Of a DNA stretch of 64,000 nucleotides, positions 50,971 through 62,763 are shown one piece after another (within the stretch, counting starts at the first letter, position 1; every line of letters starts with the position of its first letter). The stretch lies in the NCBI GenBank assembly GCA_022578965.1, contig MU400613.1:80523-144522 (forward strand). Direction: 5' to 3'. A program made the translations under genes and the position numbers. The notes below the pieces were generated by a model. The model was not told the DNA's origin and searched no databases. It saw nothing but the letters and a program-made list of their open reading frames with translations. This DNA comes from Xylaria sp. FL1777. Taxonomy: Eukaryota; Ascomycota; Sordariomycetes; Xylariales; Xylariaceae.

Positions 50971-51690
50971 TATTTAACTTAACTGCAATATAAATTAACT
51001 AATAATAATAAGCTTTAAACTGTTTTTCTTGATCTTAAAAGTGCTATTATAGCTACATTTTAATTAAAGCCTAAGTTAAGTAAACACAATTAGTTAAAAA
51101 AACAATTGTACTTCTTGCTATATTTAACTTAATTACAACATAAATTAGCTAATAATAAGCTTTAATACTATTAATAAATAAGCTTTAAACTATTTTTTTT
51201 AGTTTTAAAAGTGTTATTATAGCTAAGCTTTAATTAAAGCCTAAGTTAAATAAACATAATTAATTAAAAAACAACTATACTTTTTGCTATATTTGACTTA
51301 ATTACAACATAGATTAATTAATAACAAGCTTTAATACTATTAATAAACAAGCTTTGAATTGCTTTTTTTGATTAATTGCGATATAGATTAGCTAATAATA
51401 ATAAGCTTTAATACTATTAATAAACAAGCTTTGAACTGCTTTTTTTAATTTTAAAAGTGCTATTGCAACTAAGCTTGCACTTTAATTAAAGCTTAAATTA
51501 AATAAACACAATTAATTAACAAATAACTATACCTTTTGCTATATTTAATATAGATTAGCTAATAATAATAAGCTTTAATATTATAACAAACAAACTTTGA
51601 ACTGCTTTTTTTAATTTTAAAAGTGCTATTATAACTAAGTATGCACTTTAATTAAAGCCTAAGTTAAGTAAACATAATTAGTTAAAAATT
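50971..51690 (+). repeat. Four-unit satellite, 149-252 bp units
   Basis: Units begin at TATTTAACTT or a variant at 50971, 51121, 51290 and 51542. Each carries AATAATAAGCTTTAATACTA, a segment near AAAAGTGCTATTATAGCTAA, and TTTAATTAAAGCCTAAGTTA with AAACATAATTAGTTAAA. The third unit has an internal ~85-bp duplication. The array stops a few bases before the 5' LTR of element C. Confidence 0.85.
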
Positions 51691-51698
51691 ATATATAT

Positions 51699-51703
51699 AT
51701 AAA
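51699..51703 (+). other. Target-site duplication, left copy (ATAAA)
   Basis: Five bases before the 5' LTR. The matching five bases after the 3' LTR are ACGAA (58594-58598). They differ by C to T and G to A at one CpG, exactly what the mutator acting on both strands would do to an originally identical pair. Confidence 0.6.
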
Positions 51704-51997
51704 TATTAAACAAACATTAGCTTATAAATTAAGCTTAAGCTATTATTACTTAAGCTAGCGCATATAAAGTTAAACTATTAGTTTATATTAGTTATTTGTA
51801 ATATAGTTGCATATACAACAAACTTAATAGCTAAAAAAATCTTAGATTATATAGTAGCTTAATAGGCATAAATAAGCTAAAATATTCCTACGTACAAAAA
51901 ACAAAAAAAAACTATGGCCTTAAAACCTTTAAAGAATTATTAGTTAAATAAAGCAATATAACTAAGTTTTAAGCCTTTTATTAAAGCTTTTATTATA
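51704..51997 (+). repeat. 5' LTR of element C
   Basis: 294 bp, from TATTAAACAAAC to TTTTATTATA. The ends are TA...TA, as expected from TG...CA after G to A and C to T changes. Contains the palindrome CTTAAGCTTAAG-like motif (TTAAGCTTAAGC). By hand alignment it differs from the 3' LTR at 23 positions, all transitions and in both directions, with no gap. Confidence 0.92.
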
Positions 51998-52249
51998 AAT
52001 AATTCTTTATTTTTTTAAGGATATTATTTACTTATAATAAACCTAAGTTATATATTTATTTTTATATTTAGCTATATATAAATATACACTTTTTTTTACT
52101 AATTAGCTATACGTTTAGTTTAGGTTAATAAGCTTGTTTAGCTTTTAGTAAAAATTTCTACTATTTAGCTTTAAAACAAAGACTTAAAAAAAAAGAACTT
52201 TAATAAAAAAGATTTAAAAAAATTAAGTAGCAAAAAAAGAAGCAAACTT

Positions 52250-52800
52250 AGCATTTTATAAAAAAAACTAAAAAACGCTAATTATAATTTTAAGCTTACT
52301 GCGGAAAAACTTAATAAGCTATATTTTTTTTGCATAATTATATAATCTTTTAGCTACTTTAAAACTTATGTGTAATAAACAGTTGCTTAGTTTTTTTAAA
52401 GATTTTTTTTTTATTAAATAAATATTTAACTTTATTGATTTTTTTGCAGAAAAAGCAAAAAAAGCTAAAAAAGAAACATAAAACAATATAACTAGGTTAA
52501 TTACTTAAAAAAAAAAAGTAAACCTTAATAACATTTTTATATTTTATAACCTTTTTATGTTTAATAACGTAAATAATAAAGACTTTATAATATTAAACAC
52601 TGCAATTATAAACTTACTTAAATAATTAACAAAAATCTACAAGCAAATATAATTTGTTTATAGTAATACATAAGCTTTTATAAAATATATAAAATTTATA
52701 AGCTAAATGTAGCATTATAAACTGTTTGTAATATATAAAGCAATTTAAACTATATATAACTTTATTGTAAAACTTTTTTAAATTTAAGCTAAAGCAATAT
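52250..52800 (+). pseudogene. gag: Gag relic of element C
   Basis: Codons in phase with 52446 give a frame with IFNFIDFFAEKAKKAKKE and, before it, LYNLLATLKLM. This resembles the retroelement gag region around the sequence F-x-x-x-I-F-G-D-x-x-x-x-x-x-A-x-x-x-L. Its phase is one base behind that of pol, which would fit a -1 frameshift between gag and pol, but the gag call is weaker than the pol call. The stretch from here to about 55200 should hold the rest of gag and the protease; I could not place their motifs. Confidence 0.45.
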
Positions 52801-55199
52801 AAAACTAAATTAAAAAGTTCTAGCAAAAAATAATCTAAAAAAGTATTACTTTTTTTAAAAAAGTATAAAAAACTGTTGCTTAACTAGCTATTAATGCTTA
52901 AGCTAAAAAACAAGCTATTATTTAACTAAAAAAAATAGCTAACTATTATTACTATATTTTTAATGTTTTTTAAAAAAAAATAGCTAAACAAAAACAAGCT
53001 TGCTAAAAAAACCAAAGAATAATTAATAGCTAAATAGTTATAAAAAACAAATAAATTAATTAATTACTTAACTGTTTTTATGTTAACTTATTTTAACTAA
53101 AGAAGCTTTATATATATATATAAGCTACTTTTACTAAATTTTATAACTAGCTAAACAACTATTAATAGCTAAATATAAATTCAATTATAAAAAAGCTTTA
53201 ATTATAAAATATTACTATTAGCTTTATAAGTTAACTTTTTATAAAGCAATTAACCTTCAAAAAAAAGCTTTAAAAGCAAATTATAAATAAAGCATTATAA
53301 GCTACTTAAGCTTGCTTTATTACTAAAGCTTTAAAGGCCTAATATATAGCTACCTGTATTATACTAAAGGTTATTATAAAGCTAGCTTTTAATAAAGATT
53401 TTAGATTTATTGCAAAGTTTGCTCTAAGGAAAAACCTTAATAACTTTAATAAAAATAATAACTTTTTTGCAGAAAAACTACTTTATAGTTTTTTTAAAAA
53501 ACTGCTTAAAAGCTTATAAAAGCTAACTAAAAAAAACAGTAATTTAAACAACAGATTATTTTTTAAAACGCATAATTACTTTATAAAAGCTATTTTAAAA
53601 GCAATTAATAATTTTATGCTTAGCATAACTATTTTTAACTTTGTTTAACTAAATAAGCTATAAACTTATAATAGCAAAAACCTTGCTAAGTTTTTATTAT
53701 AGTAGCAAAAAGTATAAAACTATATAAAAACATATATAAAAAGCTTTCTTTTAAATAAGCACTAAATTAATTAAATCGGATCTTTTTTAACAAATAAAGC
53801 TTTACTATAGCATTAGTTATGCTAAAAGTAGGTTTGTTAAGTTAGCATTACTAACAATTAAATAGCTTATTAAGTAGCTATAAAAGCTTGCTTTAAAAAC
53901 TTATTAGCTGTTTTTTAATTAGTAAATAAACTAATAAAAATAACGTATAAAGGCAATATAGCTTAGTTTTTTACTAAAGTTTTTAACTTTAATAACTTCG
54001 TAAAATAGTTTAAACTTATGTTTTAAACTTTTATTACAAAACGCTTATTAAAAGAATTAACTAAAATAATATATTATATATGTAAAACAATATTATAAAA
54101 TAATAGTAATTTTTTAAACGTTATTTAAAAAGCTGGCATAACTTATAAAAACATGTTAGTATACTTAGGTTTTTTTTTAAAAAGTAAGCTTAGTTTAAAG
54201 AAAAAACTTTTAAAACTAAGCTAACTTAACTATAGTAAAAAAAATTGCTTTTACTTAAGCTAAAATTTATTTTTAAAAAATAAGTTAAGCAATAATAAAA
54301 AATCTAATAAATTTACTTAAGTAATATTAAACTTAAAAAATAAAAAGTAAGCTAATACTATTATAGCTTTTAAAAGTATAAACTAAGCTATAATTAATTA
54401 ACAAAAAAAAAATAAGATTAACTGTTAATAGTGCAGTTAAAATAACTATTATATTTTAGCTTGCTATGCAAAAAAAAATATTGCTAAAAAAGAACTATTT
54501 TTAGCTTTTAAAAAAACTTCTGCTGCTAAACAAAAAACTACTAAAAAAAAGCCTGCTTTAAGCGCAACTAAAAAAGCTAAAATTAATGCAATTATAATAA
54601 ATGTGCTTATATTTTAGTTTATAAAGCTAAATAATTCTGATTTAAATTTTTAATAAGCTTTTATAAAGCATTGCGTAAAAATAATTAGCTTATAAAAAGT
54701 AACTCTGCTTATATATATAACTTAAAGCGTAATAAAAACTAGCTAAATAATTTAGCTAAACAAAAAAACAATAAGCTTTAATTAAGTTATTAGCTTATTA
54801 TTTTTATAACTTTTATATATAATAATTAAGAACATTTTATATAAGTACTTTTAAATACTAAAAGTATAGTTCTAGTAATATTATTTAGTAAAGCAAAACA
54901 ATAAAAATTACCTTTTATTAAATAGTTGTAGCTTTAACTTATAATTACATTTAATGCATTATATATATAAAAAGCTAAAAAGTATTATATAAAAAAAATA
55001 GTTTTTTGCTACTAAAAAAACTATTTTACTTGCTTTAGTTTTAAACTTAGCAAGCTTAATAGCAATTATAATATGCTATTTTTTTAATAATAGCTTAAAT
55101 AGCACTTTTTTGCTTGCTTTTTTAAAAAGGCAAACAAGATTATTTTCTTTTTTAAGCACTGCTAAAAATATTATACAAATTAAGCCATGCTTAACTTAA

Positions 55200-58100
55200 A
55201 AATAGCCAAAATTATAGCAACTTTGTTAAATAAAGCAGTAAAAAATGCGCTAAACTAAGTTCTAAAAGAATTTAAGAAATTTTTACTAATTATAGCAAAA
55301 GCAGTAGTATAAAAGCTACTAAACTACTGGCTATAAAACTATACAATTAATATAATTAAAAGCAAAACAGCTTTTTAAGGACTTTTTTATGCTATAAGCA
55401 ATTAAAAGCTTAATACTTTAAAACTATAGTTAAAAAATATACTAAAAATATAACGTATTAAGAAATTTACTTTATTATATAGCGCTTTTTTTATATTTAT
55501 AAAAAAAAAAAACCTTAATGATTTTTTTAAACTAGTTATAAACTATTAAAAACTTAATGCAGTTATAATACTTATTTAATATTTTATTTTTTTAATTTTA
55601 AAATTATAAGCTTGCTTTAAAACAGCTAAATAGTTCTTAAAAATAAACCTTAAGTTAGGATTTTATTTTATAAAAATTAAAAAAGAACACAAATAAAAAA
55701 CAACCTTTTGCTATAAATATAAATTATTTAAATATATAGTTATATTAATAAGACTAATTAATGCTTTTATAACCTTTTAATTAATAATAAACTACATTTT
55801 TTACAACTTTATTAATGTTAAATTACTAGTATATTTTAACGATCTTTTTATATACGTTAATACTTAAAAAAAACATAACTAACTAGTTAAAAAAGTACTA
55901 TAATGATTTACTAAGCATAACTTAGCTATTACGCTATAAAAGTACAAATAATAAGTATAAAAAGTTAAGTTTTTAAGCTACGTTATAAGCATAAAAAGCA
56001 TTTTTATAGTATAAAACAAAGTAAACTATATTACTTAATAAGAACTTTTAAGCATTTTAAAAAAGTTGCAGTAGTTTGTTAGCTTTGCTAATTTTTACTA
56101 GAAATTTATTTAAAAGTTTTTTTTAATTGTAAAACTATTAATAAATGTTAATAAAATAAACTAAAAGTAATAAAAGTAAACAAACGCTATAAATAAAGCT
56201 TTTTTTAAACTAAAATATAGATTTATTACTGCTTTTATTTTAGTTTACTTTGACTTATTTTAGGTAGCTTACATAAAAATTAACGCTTTTAATTTTGCTT
56301 TTAGTGCAATATTATTTTAAAAAAACAATAACAAAAAACTACACTTTATAGCCTTTTATTTTTAAAAGCTTATGCTTATAAAAATAAACTATAAAATATA
56401 TAATAAAGAACTACTTGCTATAATAAACTTACTTAATTAATAGCAATAATACTTTAAAAGCGCTAAATATTAAATTAAAATTTACTTAAACTATTAAAAC
56501 TTGTTATATTTTATAATTATTAAAGTGCTAAATTAACAATAAGCTAAATAAGCATAATAACTAGCAATATATTAGTTTATTATTAATTATAAGCTAAAGT
56601 AGCTTAATAAAAAAGCAAACATTATGTTATGCTTTTTTTAATATTGCTTTAAAAAAAAAAGAAATAAAAACTAGCTTATTAAGTTAGTTTTGCAAAACAA
56701 GCATTTTTTATATAACAAAAAAACTATATTTAATATAGCAGCATTAGTACTGCTTATCTTAAAATAATTTTGCAGTTTTTTTATACTAAACTAGCTGTTA
56801 GAATTTATTAAAAGGATTAAAAAAGTAACTAAAAATAACCTAGAATACATAATTTAAAAAAAAAAACCCTTTAAAAACGTAAAACTCTAGAACAACCTTT
56901 TATATAAAAAAGAACGCCTATAAGTATTTACTACTATTTAATAAAATATAATAAAATTTAAACATAACATAAAGATTATAAAACATATAAGCATAAATAA
57001 AACATTAGAACTTATTACTTAAAACTTTTAGTAGTTAAACATTAAAAAAACTATATAAAAATTTGTTTATAAATGCTTTAGTTATTAATAAAACAAAGCA
57101 TTATATTATATACTTTATAAACTTTTATAACTTATAAAACTATATTATAGTTTATAGCAGTTAATTATAATAAACTTTATTATAAACTTAACTTTTTTTA
57201 ATAAATGTAACTTTATATAAATAATAGTAGATCTTTTTATAAAAATAAAATACTTTATTTTGTTAAAAGTTAATAAAAAAAAAACTAAAAATTTAATTAA
57301 AATATTTGCAAAATTTTATTAGAAATTATATAGTATACCTTTTAATATTATTTTTAATAAAAATTCTAAGTTTATAAGCTATTTTTAAAAAAACTTTTTA
57401 AAGCTTATTAAAGTTAAACTTTAAATAAGTACTGCATTTTATCTTTAAACTAATAGTTAAATAAAATAATTTAACTAAATCTTCAAAATATATTTAAAAG
57501 CGTTTATAAATTATAAAATAACTAACTAAAAAAATTTTTTATTTACTGCAAAGTTTACATATAATAATGCTACATTAGCTTTAATTTATGTGTTTTTGTT
57601 TTATGCTAATTATAGTTTTTATTTAGTAGTACATAACTTATTTTTAAGTGCGCTACGTAACTTAACTAGCAATTTATATGCTTACTAAATAACTAAAGTT
57701 TATAAAAAAGCTAAGCTATAACTAAACAAGTTTAAGCAGCAAATAAAAAAATAAGCAAATAAAAAACAATAGAAAATATTGCTTTACAAACTTAACTAGC
57801 TAGTTATATTAAATGCTTGTTATATTAAAACTAAAAAACCTACTAAAAAATTAAACAAAAAAATGTTAAAACTTTTTAAAATCTAAAAAATAATTTTTTT
57901 TACTATTGTTAAGCTATTATTACTTAAAAGTTAAAAAATTTATAATTTATTTTACGTTTTACTTATTAAGCTTTATTGCGCTAATAATTAAGCTTTATTT
58001 AATTTTAACTAAGTTTTATAAAAAGCACTTTTAATTAAAGCAGAAAACTATTAAGTAAAAAAAATTAAAAACTTTATAAAAACCTAAAAAAACATTAAGT

Positions 58101-58237
58101 ATTTAGTTAAATAAAAAGATTAGCTAGCTAAATAGCATTAAACTTAAAAACTTTTTAATTATATATTTACTAATAGCGCTAAAACTTTTATACGAAATTT
58201 TTATTAATATAACTTAAGTAAACTAGTAGATTTTTAA
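55200..58237 (+). pseudogene. pol: Pol relic of element C: RT, RNase H, integrase, chromodomain
   Basis: One frame (phase of 55829) holds from at least 55200 to the stop at 58235-58237 without an indel. RT: KLVINY*KLNAV from 55529, TTFCYKYKLFKYIVI near 55720, and VYFNDLFIY at 55829-55855 (Y-x-D-D, first Asp now Asn). RNase H: KINAFNFAFSAIL from 56276 (ETDASDFAxGAxL), AFYF*KL, then NYKIYNKELLAII from 56387. Integrase: His at 56963 and 56984, KC-x2-Y at 57071-57085 (second Cys now Tyr); catalytic Asp1 to Asn (57173), Asp2 to Asn (57356), Glu to Lys (57464). Followed by FINYK and NNATLA, then LYVL-type linker and a chromodomain from about 58055 (IKYLVK*K; AKTFIRNFY). Original start is not located. 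Identification is secure. Confidence 0.93.
58055..58237 (+). pseudogene. Chromodomain relic of element C
   Basis: Reads V-K-K-I-K-N ... I-K-Y-L-V-K-*-K-D-* ... *-K-L-F-N-Y-I-F-T-N-S-A-K-T-F-I-R-N-F-Y, matching V-E-x-I-L-x ... Y-L-V-K-W-x-G-Y ... W-E-P-x-x-x-L-x-N-A-x-x-L-I-x-x-F. Trp codons have become stops. It lies 45 bp before the polypurine tract, leaving no room for an extra gene as in element A. Confidence 0.8.
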
Positions 58238-58281
58238 AGTTTAACTAATTAAAAACTTTAATACTGCTTAAAGTTAAGCTT

Positions 58282-58296
58282 AAAAAAAAAAAAAAA
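58282..58296 (+). other. Polypurine tract of element C
   Basis: Fifteen A, then TAG, then the 3' LTR. Probably an A/G tract whose G's became A. Same three-base spacing as in element A. Confidence 0.7.
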
Positions 58297-58299
58297 TAG

Positions 58300-58593
58300 T
58301 ATTAAACAAATATTAGCTTATAAATTAAGCTTAAGCTATTATTACTTAAGCTAGCACATATAAAGTTAAACTATTAGTTTATATTAGTTACTTATAATAT
58401 AGTTGCATATATAACAAACTTAATAGCTAAGGAAGTTCTAAATTATATAGCGGCTTAATAGGCATAAATAAGCCAGAATATTTTTGCGTACAAAAAACGG
58501 GAAAAAACTATAGCCTTAAAACCTCTAAAGAATTATTAGTTAAATAAAGCAATATAACTAAGTTTTAAGCCTTTTATTAAAGCTTTTATTATA
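58300..58593 (+). repeat. 3' LTR of element C
   Basis: 294 bp, matching 51704-51997 without gaps. It keeps some G/C lost in the 5' LTR (for example ACGGGAAAA where the other has ACAAAAAAA) and has lost others, so the two LTRs were hit independently. Confidence 0.92.
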
Positions 58594-58598
58594 ACGAA
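58594..58598 (+). other. Target-site duplication, right copy (ACGAA)
   Basis: Partner of ATAAA at 51699-51703; see there. It keeps the CpG and is probably the original sequence. Confidence 0.6.
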
Positions 58599-60999
58599 CA
58601 AGCAGGCAAAAAATATTAAACGTGCTATATAAAGTAAAAACTTTGTATAAAAAAACCTTCTTTTTATTAATAAGCGTTTTGCAGCATAAATTAGTAGCTT
58701 TAATAGCTTAATGCTTTGCTTTATAAAAAAGCAACAGCAATTAATACTATTATTGCTTATAGTACAATAAACAAGTTTATATAGCTTAAAATAATTAAAG
58801 TTGCTAAGCTGCTACTATTTCTAGAGTTAAAAAAGGCAAACTTGTTAAAAAATCTAATAAACGCTTATTATGCTGCTTTGTTTATATAAGCAAAAGCTAT
58901 TTTATATTAATTTAAACTTATTTGCTTTTTGTTGCTATTTTAATTTGCCTAAAAAAATTACTAAGCATTTTAATAAGTTACATTTAGCTAATTTGCTTAA
59001 TTACTTAATAGTTATGCTATAAAACAAACAGTATTTATAAAATTATCTTTATGTTGTTTAATATTATAAAATTAAAAAGTAGTAATTGTTATTTATAAGT
59101 ACTTTTAGCAATTAATTTATATATATTTAAAAATAGCTATATATATATAATAATGTTTATTTATAAGTAATACTATTATTATTATTAAAACTAAACTAAA
59201 AAGCTATATTAGCAAAAAACTGCGTTTTTATTTATAATTTTATAGCTTTTAGCAACGTAAACAATGCATATATAGCTATTAAACTTTCTGTAAACCTAAG
59301 GCTTATAAGTTTATACATTTTAATAAAACTGCTTAAATTGCACGCAAAATATATATGCTAGTAATAACTAATAACTTGAATTAATAGCAGTAAAACTAAT
59401 TATAATATTTTGTTTTAAGTAAACTATTTTATTTAACTATAAAGGTATAATATTTGCTTGTGCTATATAATAGTTTATAACTTAAGCTAAATTAAGGGGT
59501 TTTTAAACAAAAATTATGCTTTAGTTTTAATAAAAACAGCAATTAGCGTATATATAATAAGTAAATACGTAGTTTAATTAATATATAGTGCTAACTTTTG
59601 GTTTTATATTGCAATATTTTCTATAAAGCTGCATATATGTTTAAATAGCGCTAAGTTATTAAAAGCGTAAAAAATTAAAGCATAGTTAACCTTTTTACTA
59701 TTGCTATTATTATAAACCTAGGTTACGTTAATACTAGCGTTTTTTAAACAGTTTTTTATGCTACTAGCAAAAATAAAGCATGTTAAACTAGCTTTAAAAA
59801 GCAAAAAAATTAAATTTTTTGCAATTATAGCTGCTATTATTAGCTTATAACTTATAACGTTATGCTAGTAAGCTTTTTTTATATTTGTTTTATTGTTTAA
59901 TTAAAAAATAAGCTTTAATAATAGCATATGTACTATATTGTTTTAGCTTTATTTGTAATGTTAATACTGCGCTAATTTTATAGCTGCTTTTTAAATGCAA
60001 CATAGCATAATATATATTATTTTTGCTTTAGAACTTGCGTTAATATTTAGGTTAAGCTTACAAAAGCAGTAAAGCAGTAGTTATTGCTTTAGCTATACTA
60101 TTACATTTAGTACTTTTTTAGGAAGAATTTTTTGTTTAAACTTAACTGCGTTTTAAATAAAAAAATATAAAATTTCAATATTAAAAAGTAATTAACATGT
60201 AACGTTAACAAGATTTACTAGTTTTTCAAAAAAGTAAAAACTTATTTTTAACTTAGTAAAGCTTTAAAATTATAAACGTTTTATTAAAGCAAAAAAAAAG
60301 ATTTTGCATAGCTTTAAGGTTTTTTTAATATTTAATACATTAGCTAAAAAAGATTAAAATAGCAAAATAAATAACGAACTATAGTTTTATTTTAAAAAGC
60401 GCTGTTTATACTGTTTATACTTTATAAGTTCTTTATAGTCTTTTTATTAACTGCTATATAAGATATAATTTTGTTTTTAGTTAGCAAAAGTATAGTAAGC
60501 GTATTGCTAAATTAAGAAATAATATAATTAAAATTGCAAAATTATAAACGTTTAATAGGACGTACTATTTTAGGATTGCTATTGTTATTACTATTGCTAT
60601 ATTATATAAATTATAGGTGGCTTTAAATCTTAAGGCTGCTAATTATAATAAGGTGTTAAATATATATAATAATGTTATAAAGGTTTATAAAAAGAGTTAA
60701 AAAGTAAAGCAAACTGCATAAAAAATATATTAAGTAAGTTATATAAAGCGCTAAAAAACTATATAGCAAATTAAGCTTATTTAAACTATAAACTTTACTT
60801 AGTATAAAGCTTTTTTTATACTGTTTAAATTCTTTGTTTGTAAAGTTACTTATTAACTATATATAAATCTACATGTTAAGTTATTAAAATTAAGAACTAG
60901 TATAGTTTAAGTTTATTAAGAAATTTAGCATTTGTTTTTTAAAATGCTTTAATAGCTAAAAGTTAGTTTAGTTTTTTTTTTGCTTTAGCTAAATTTAGG
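58599..60999. other. Decayed sequence, no identified gene
   Basis: Flank of element C. It does not resume the satellite found on the other side, so the insertion was at or near the satellite edge. No domain or array recognised. Confidence 0.35.
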
Positions 61000-61580
61000 T
61001 TTTTTAAAATGTATAACATTATAATATAAAGATTTCTTTGTATTAATTGTTGCTTAAAGCTAGAATTTGCTAATAGCTAAGTTTATAAAGTGAAAAAACT
61101 ATTGCAAGGAAAAATTATAAACATTATAATATAAAGATTTTTTTGCATTAATTTTTACTTAAAGCTAAAATTTGCTAATAGCTAAGTTTATAAAGTGAAA
61201 CTATTATAATATAATATATAAGCTTTCTTTAGCATTAAAGTTAGCTATATTAGTTTTAGCTTATTACTACTAAGTAGTTATATTAATAGCTAAGTTTTTA
61301 AAAAGACTATAGCAAAGGAAAATCGCAAATAAAATTATTAAAGATTAAATAACATTATATAAACCTTTTTTAGCATTATAGTTAACTATATTAGTTTTAG
61401 CTTATTACTATTAAGTGCTTACGTTTATAAAACAATACTACTACTATTAAAACAGTTAAAACATAATAAAATAAATTTATGCTTATTATAAAGCAATACT
61501 ATAAATATTATATTTTTTTTAACGTTAAAGTTAGTTGCACTAGTTTTAGCTTACTATTATTAAGTGCTTATATAATAAAG
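61000..61580 (+). repeat. Two nested tandem repeats
   Basis: First, two units of about 115 bp share CATTATAATATAAAGATTTY, TTTGCTAATAGCTAAGTTTA and TAAAGTGAAA. Second, three looser units share TTAGCATTAWAGTTARCTAT plus ATTAGTTTTAGCTTA and CTATTAAGTRCTTA (about 61230, 61370 and 61520). Borders are approximate. Confidence 0.7.
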
Positions 61581-61599
61581 GCTAATATTAAGGCTTAAA

Positions 61600-61895
61600 A
61601 CTAAGTTATTAACTTTTTATTCTGCATATAATAATTTATTATAGCTATAAAAGTTCATATTTTTTATTAAGGCTATTTTTAAATCTATATATAATTGGTT
61701 TAAGGCTTTTAAATCTTTATAGTTTGCTTATATGTTTTAAATAAGCAAAAGCTAAATAGCTTTACTTTTTGTATGCAAAACAGTTTTAATAGGTTTTAAT
61801 TTAGCGCAGTATAGTTTTAGTGTTTTATTAAACTATACGTTTAAAGATAACATAAGGTGTTTAGCTAGTTTAACGTATATAATAGCTAACTTATT
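61600..61895 (+). repeat. Dispersed repeat family R, copy 3
   Basis: About 300 bp matching 30535-30850 in the same orientation; differences are mainly transitions. It keeps GCGCAGTATAG where copy 2 reads ATTATAGTATAG, so it is less mutated at that point. Flanked on both sides by tandem arrays, as is copy 2. Confidence 0.7.
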
Positions 61896-61926
61896 AGCAC
61901 TTACTGTTTTAAAGGCTAAAGTAACT

Positions 61927-62181
61927 ATATTTATACTTGTTAGCAAAAGCAAATAAAGTATTTTATGTTTTGGATTTTTAATAAGATTGTTTATTAATAG
62001 GCATGCTTAAACTGTATTTATACCTGTTAGTAAAAGTAAATAAAGTATTTTATGTTTTAGATTTTTAATAAGATTTTCTATTAATAAAAATGCTTAAACT
62101 GTATTAATACCTGTTAGCAAAAGTAAATAAAATATTCTATGTTTTAAATTCTTAATAAGATTTTCTATTAATAAGCATGCT
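61927..62181 (+). repeat. 87/88-bp tandem repeat, three units
   Basis: Units begin with TATTTATACYTGTTAGCAAA at 61927, 62015 and (TATTAATACC) 62102. Each contains AAATAAAGTATTTTATGTTT and TTAATAAGATTTTCTATTAA. Mostly transition differences. Confidence 0.9.
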
Positions 62182-62195
62182 AGCTTTTCTGTTGT

Positions 62196-62763
62196 TAATA
62201 GTGCTTTTATTAATAATTATATAACATCGAATTTTTTTAGACCTGCTTTTAAAGCAACTAGTAATTTATTGCGTAAATAAAAAAAAGGCGTAACTAATAG
62301 TGCTTTTATTATTAATAATTATATAACATTAAATTTTCTTAAACTTACTTTTAAAGCAACTAGTAATTTATTGCGTAAATAAAAAAAAAGTGCAGCTAAT
62401 TGTACGTTTAAATAGCAAGCATTACTATAGGTATTTTTTTACATTTAACTTTATAAGTTATAAGCAATATTATTAAAGAATTTATTAGCTTAATGCTTTT
62501 AATACTTACAAGGTTTAACTAGAACTTTTAGCTAATTGTATATTTAAGTAGCATTGCTATAAGCATTTAATAATTATATAACATCGAATTTTTTTGAACC
62601 TGCTTTTAAAGCAACTAGTAATTTATTGCGTAAATTAAAAAAAAATGCAGCTAATTATATGTTTAAATAGCATTACTATAAGCATTGCTTTATATTTAAC
62701 CTTGCAGGTTATAAGTAATGCTATTAAAGAACTTATTGCTTTAATGCTTTTAGTATTAATAAG
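62196..62763 (+). repeat. Compound tandem repeat ending at the LTR
   Basis: A ~98-bp unit (TTTTAAAGCAACTAGTAATT plus TATTGCGTAAAT) occurs from 62196, 62294 and, after a gap, about 62569. A second unit (GCAGCTAATTRTAYGTTTAA ... TTATAAGYAATRYTATTAAA ... GCTTTAATGCTTTTA) occurs from 62391 and 62648. The second copy stops at the LTR start at 62764. The 65-codon open frame at 62645-62842 spans this repeat and the LTR and is not a gene. Confidence 0.8.

Larger units (their letters stand above)
51704..58593 (+). mobile_element. Complete Ty3/gypsy chromovirus (element C), 6890 bp
   Basis: Bounded by two 294-bp direct LTRs and a probable 5-bp target-site duplication. The plus-strand order is 5' LTR, gag relic, RT, RNase H, integrase, chromodomain, polypurine tract, 3' LTR. 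It inserted next to the end of the satellite at 50971-51690. All recognisable catalytic residues except one RT Asp are mutated, so it cannot move by itself. The element is structurally intact and carries no nested insertion that I can see. Confidence 0.92.

Noticed and set aside
56855..57200. Apparent frameshift between RNase H and integrase of element C at an A-run
   Set aside because: First read in another phase with a partial fit; rereading in the RT/RNase H phase gives a better match throughout (TLELIT, KCFSY, IIINFIINL), so no frameshift is needed.
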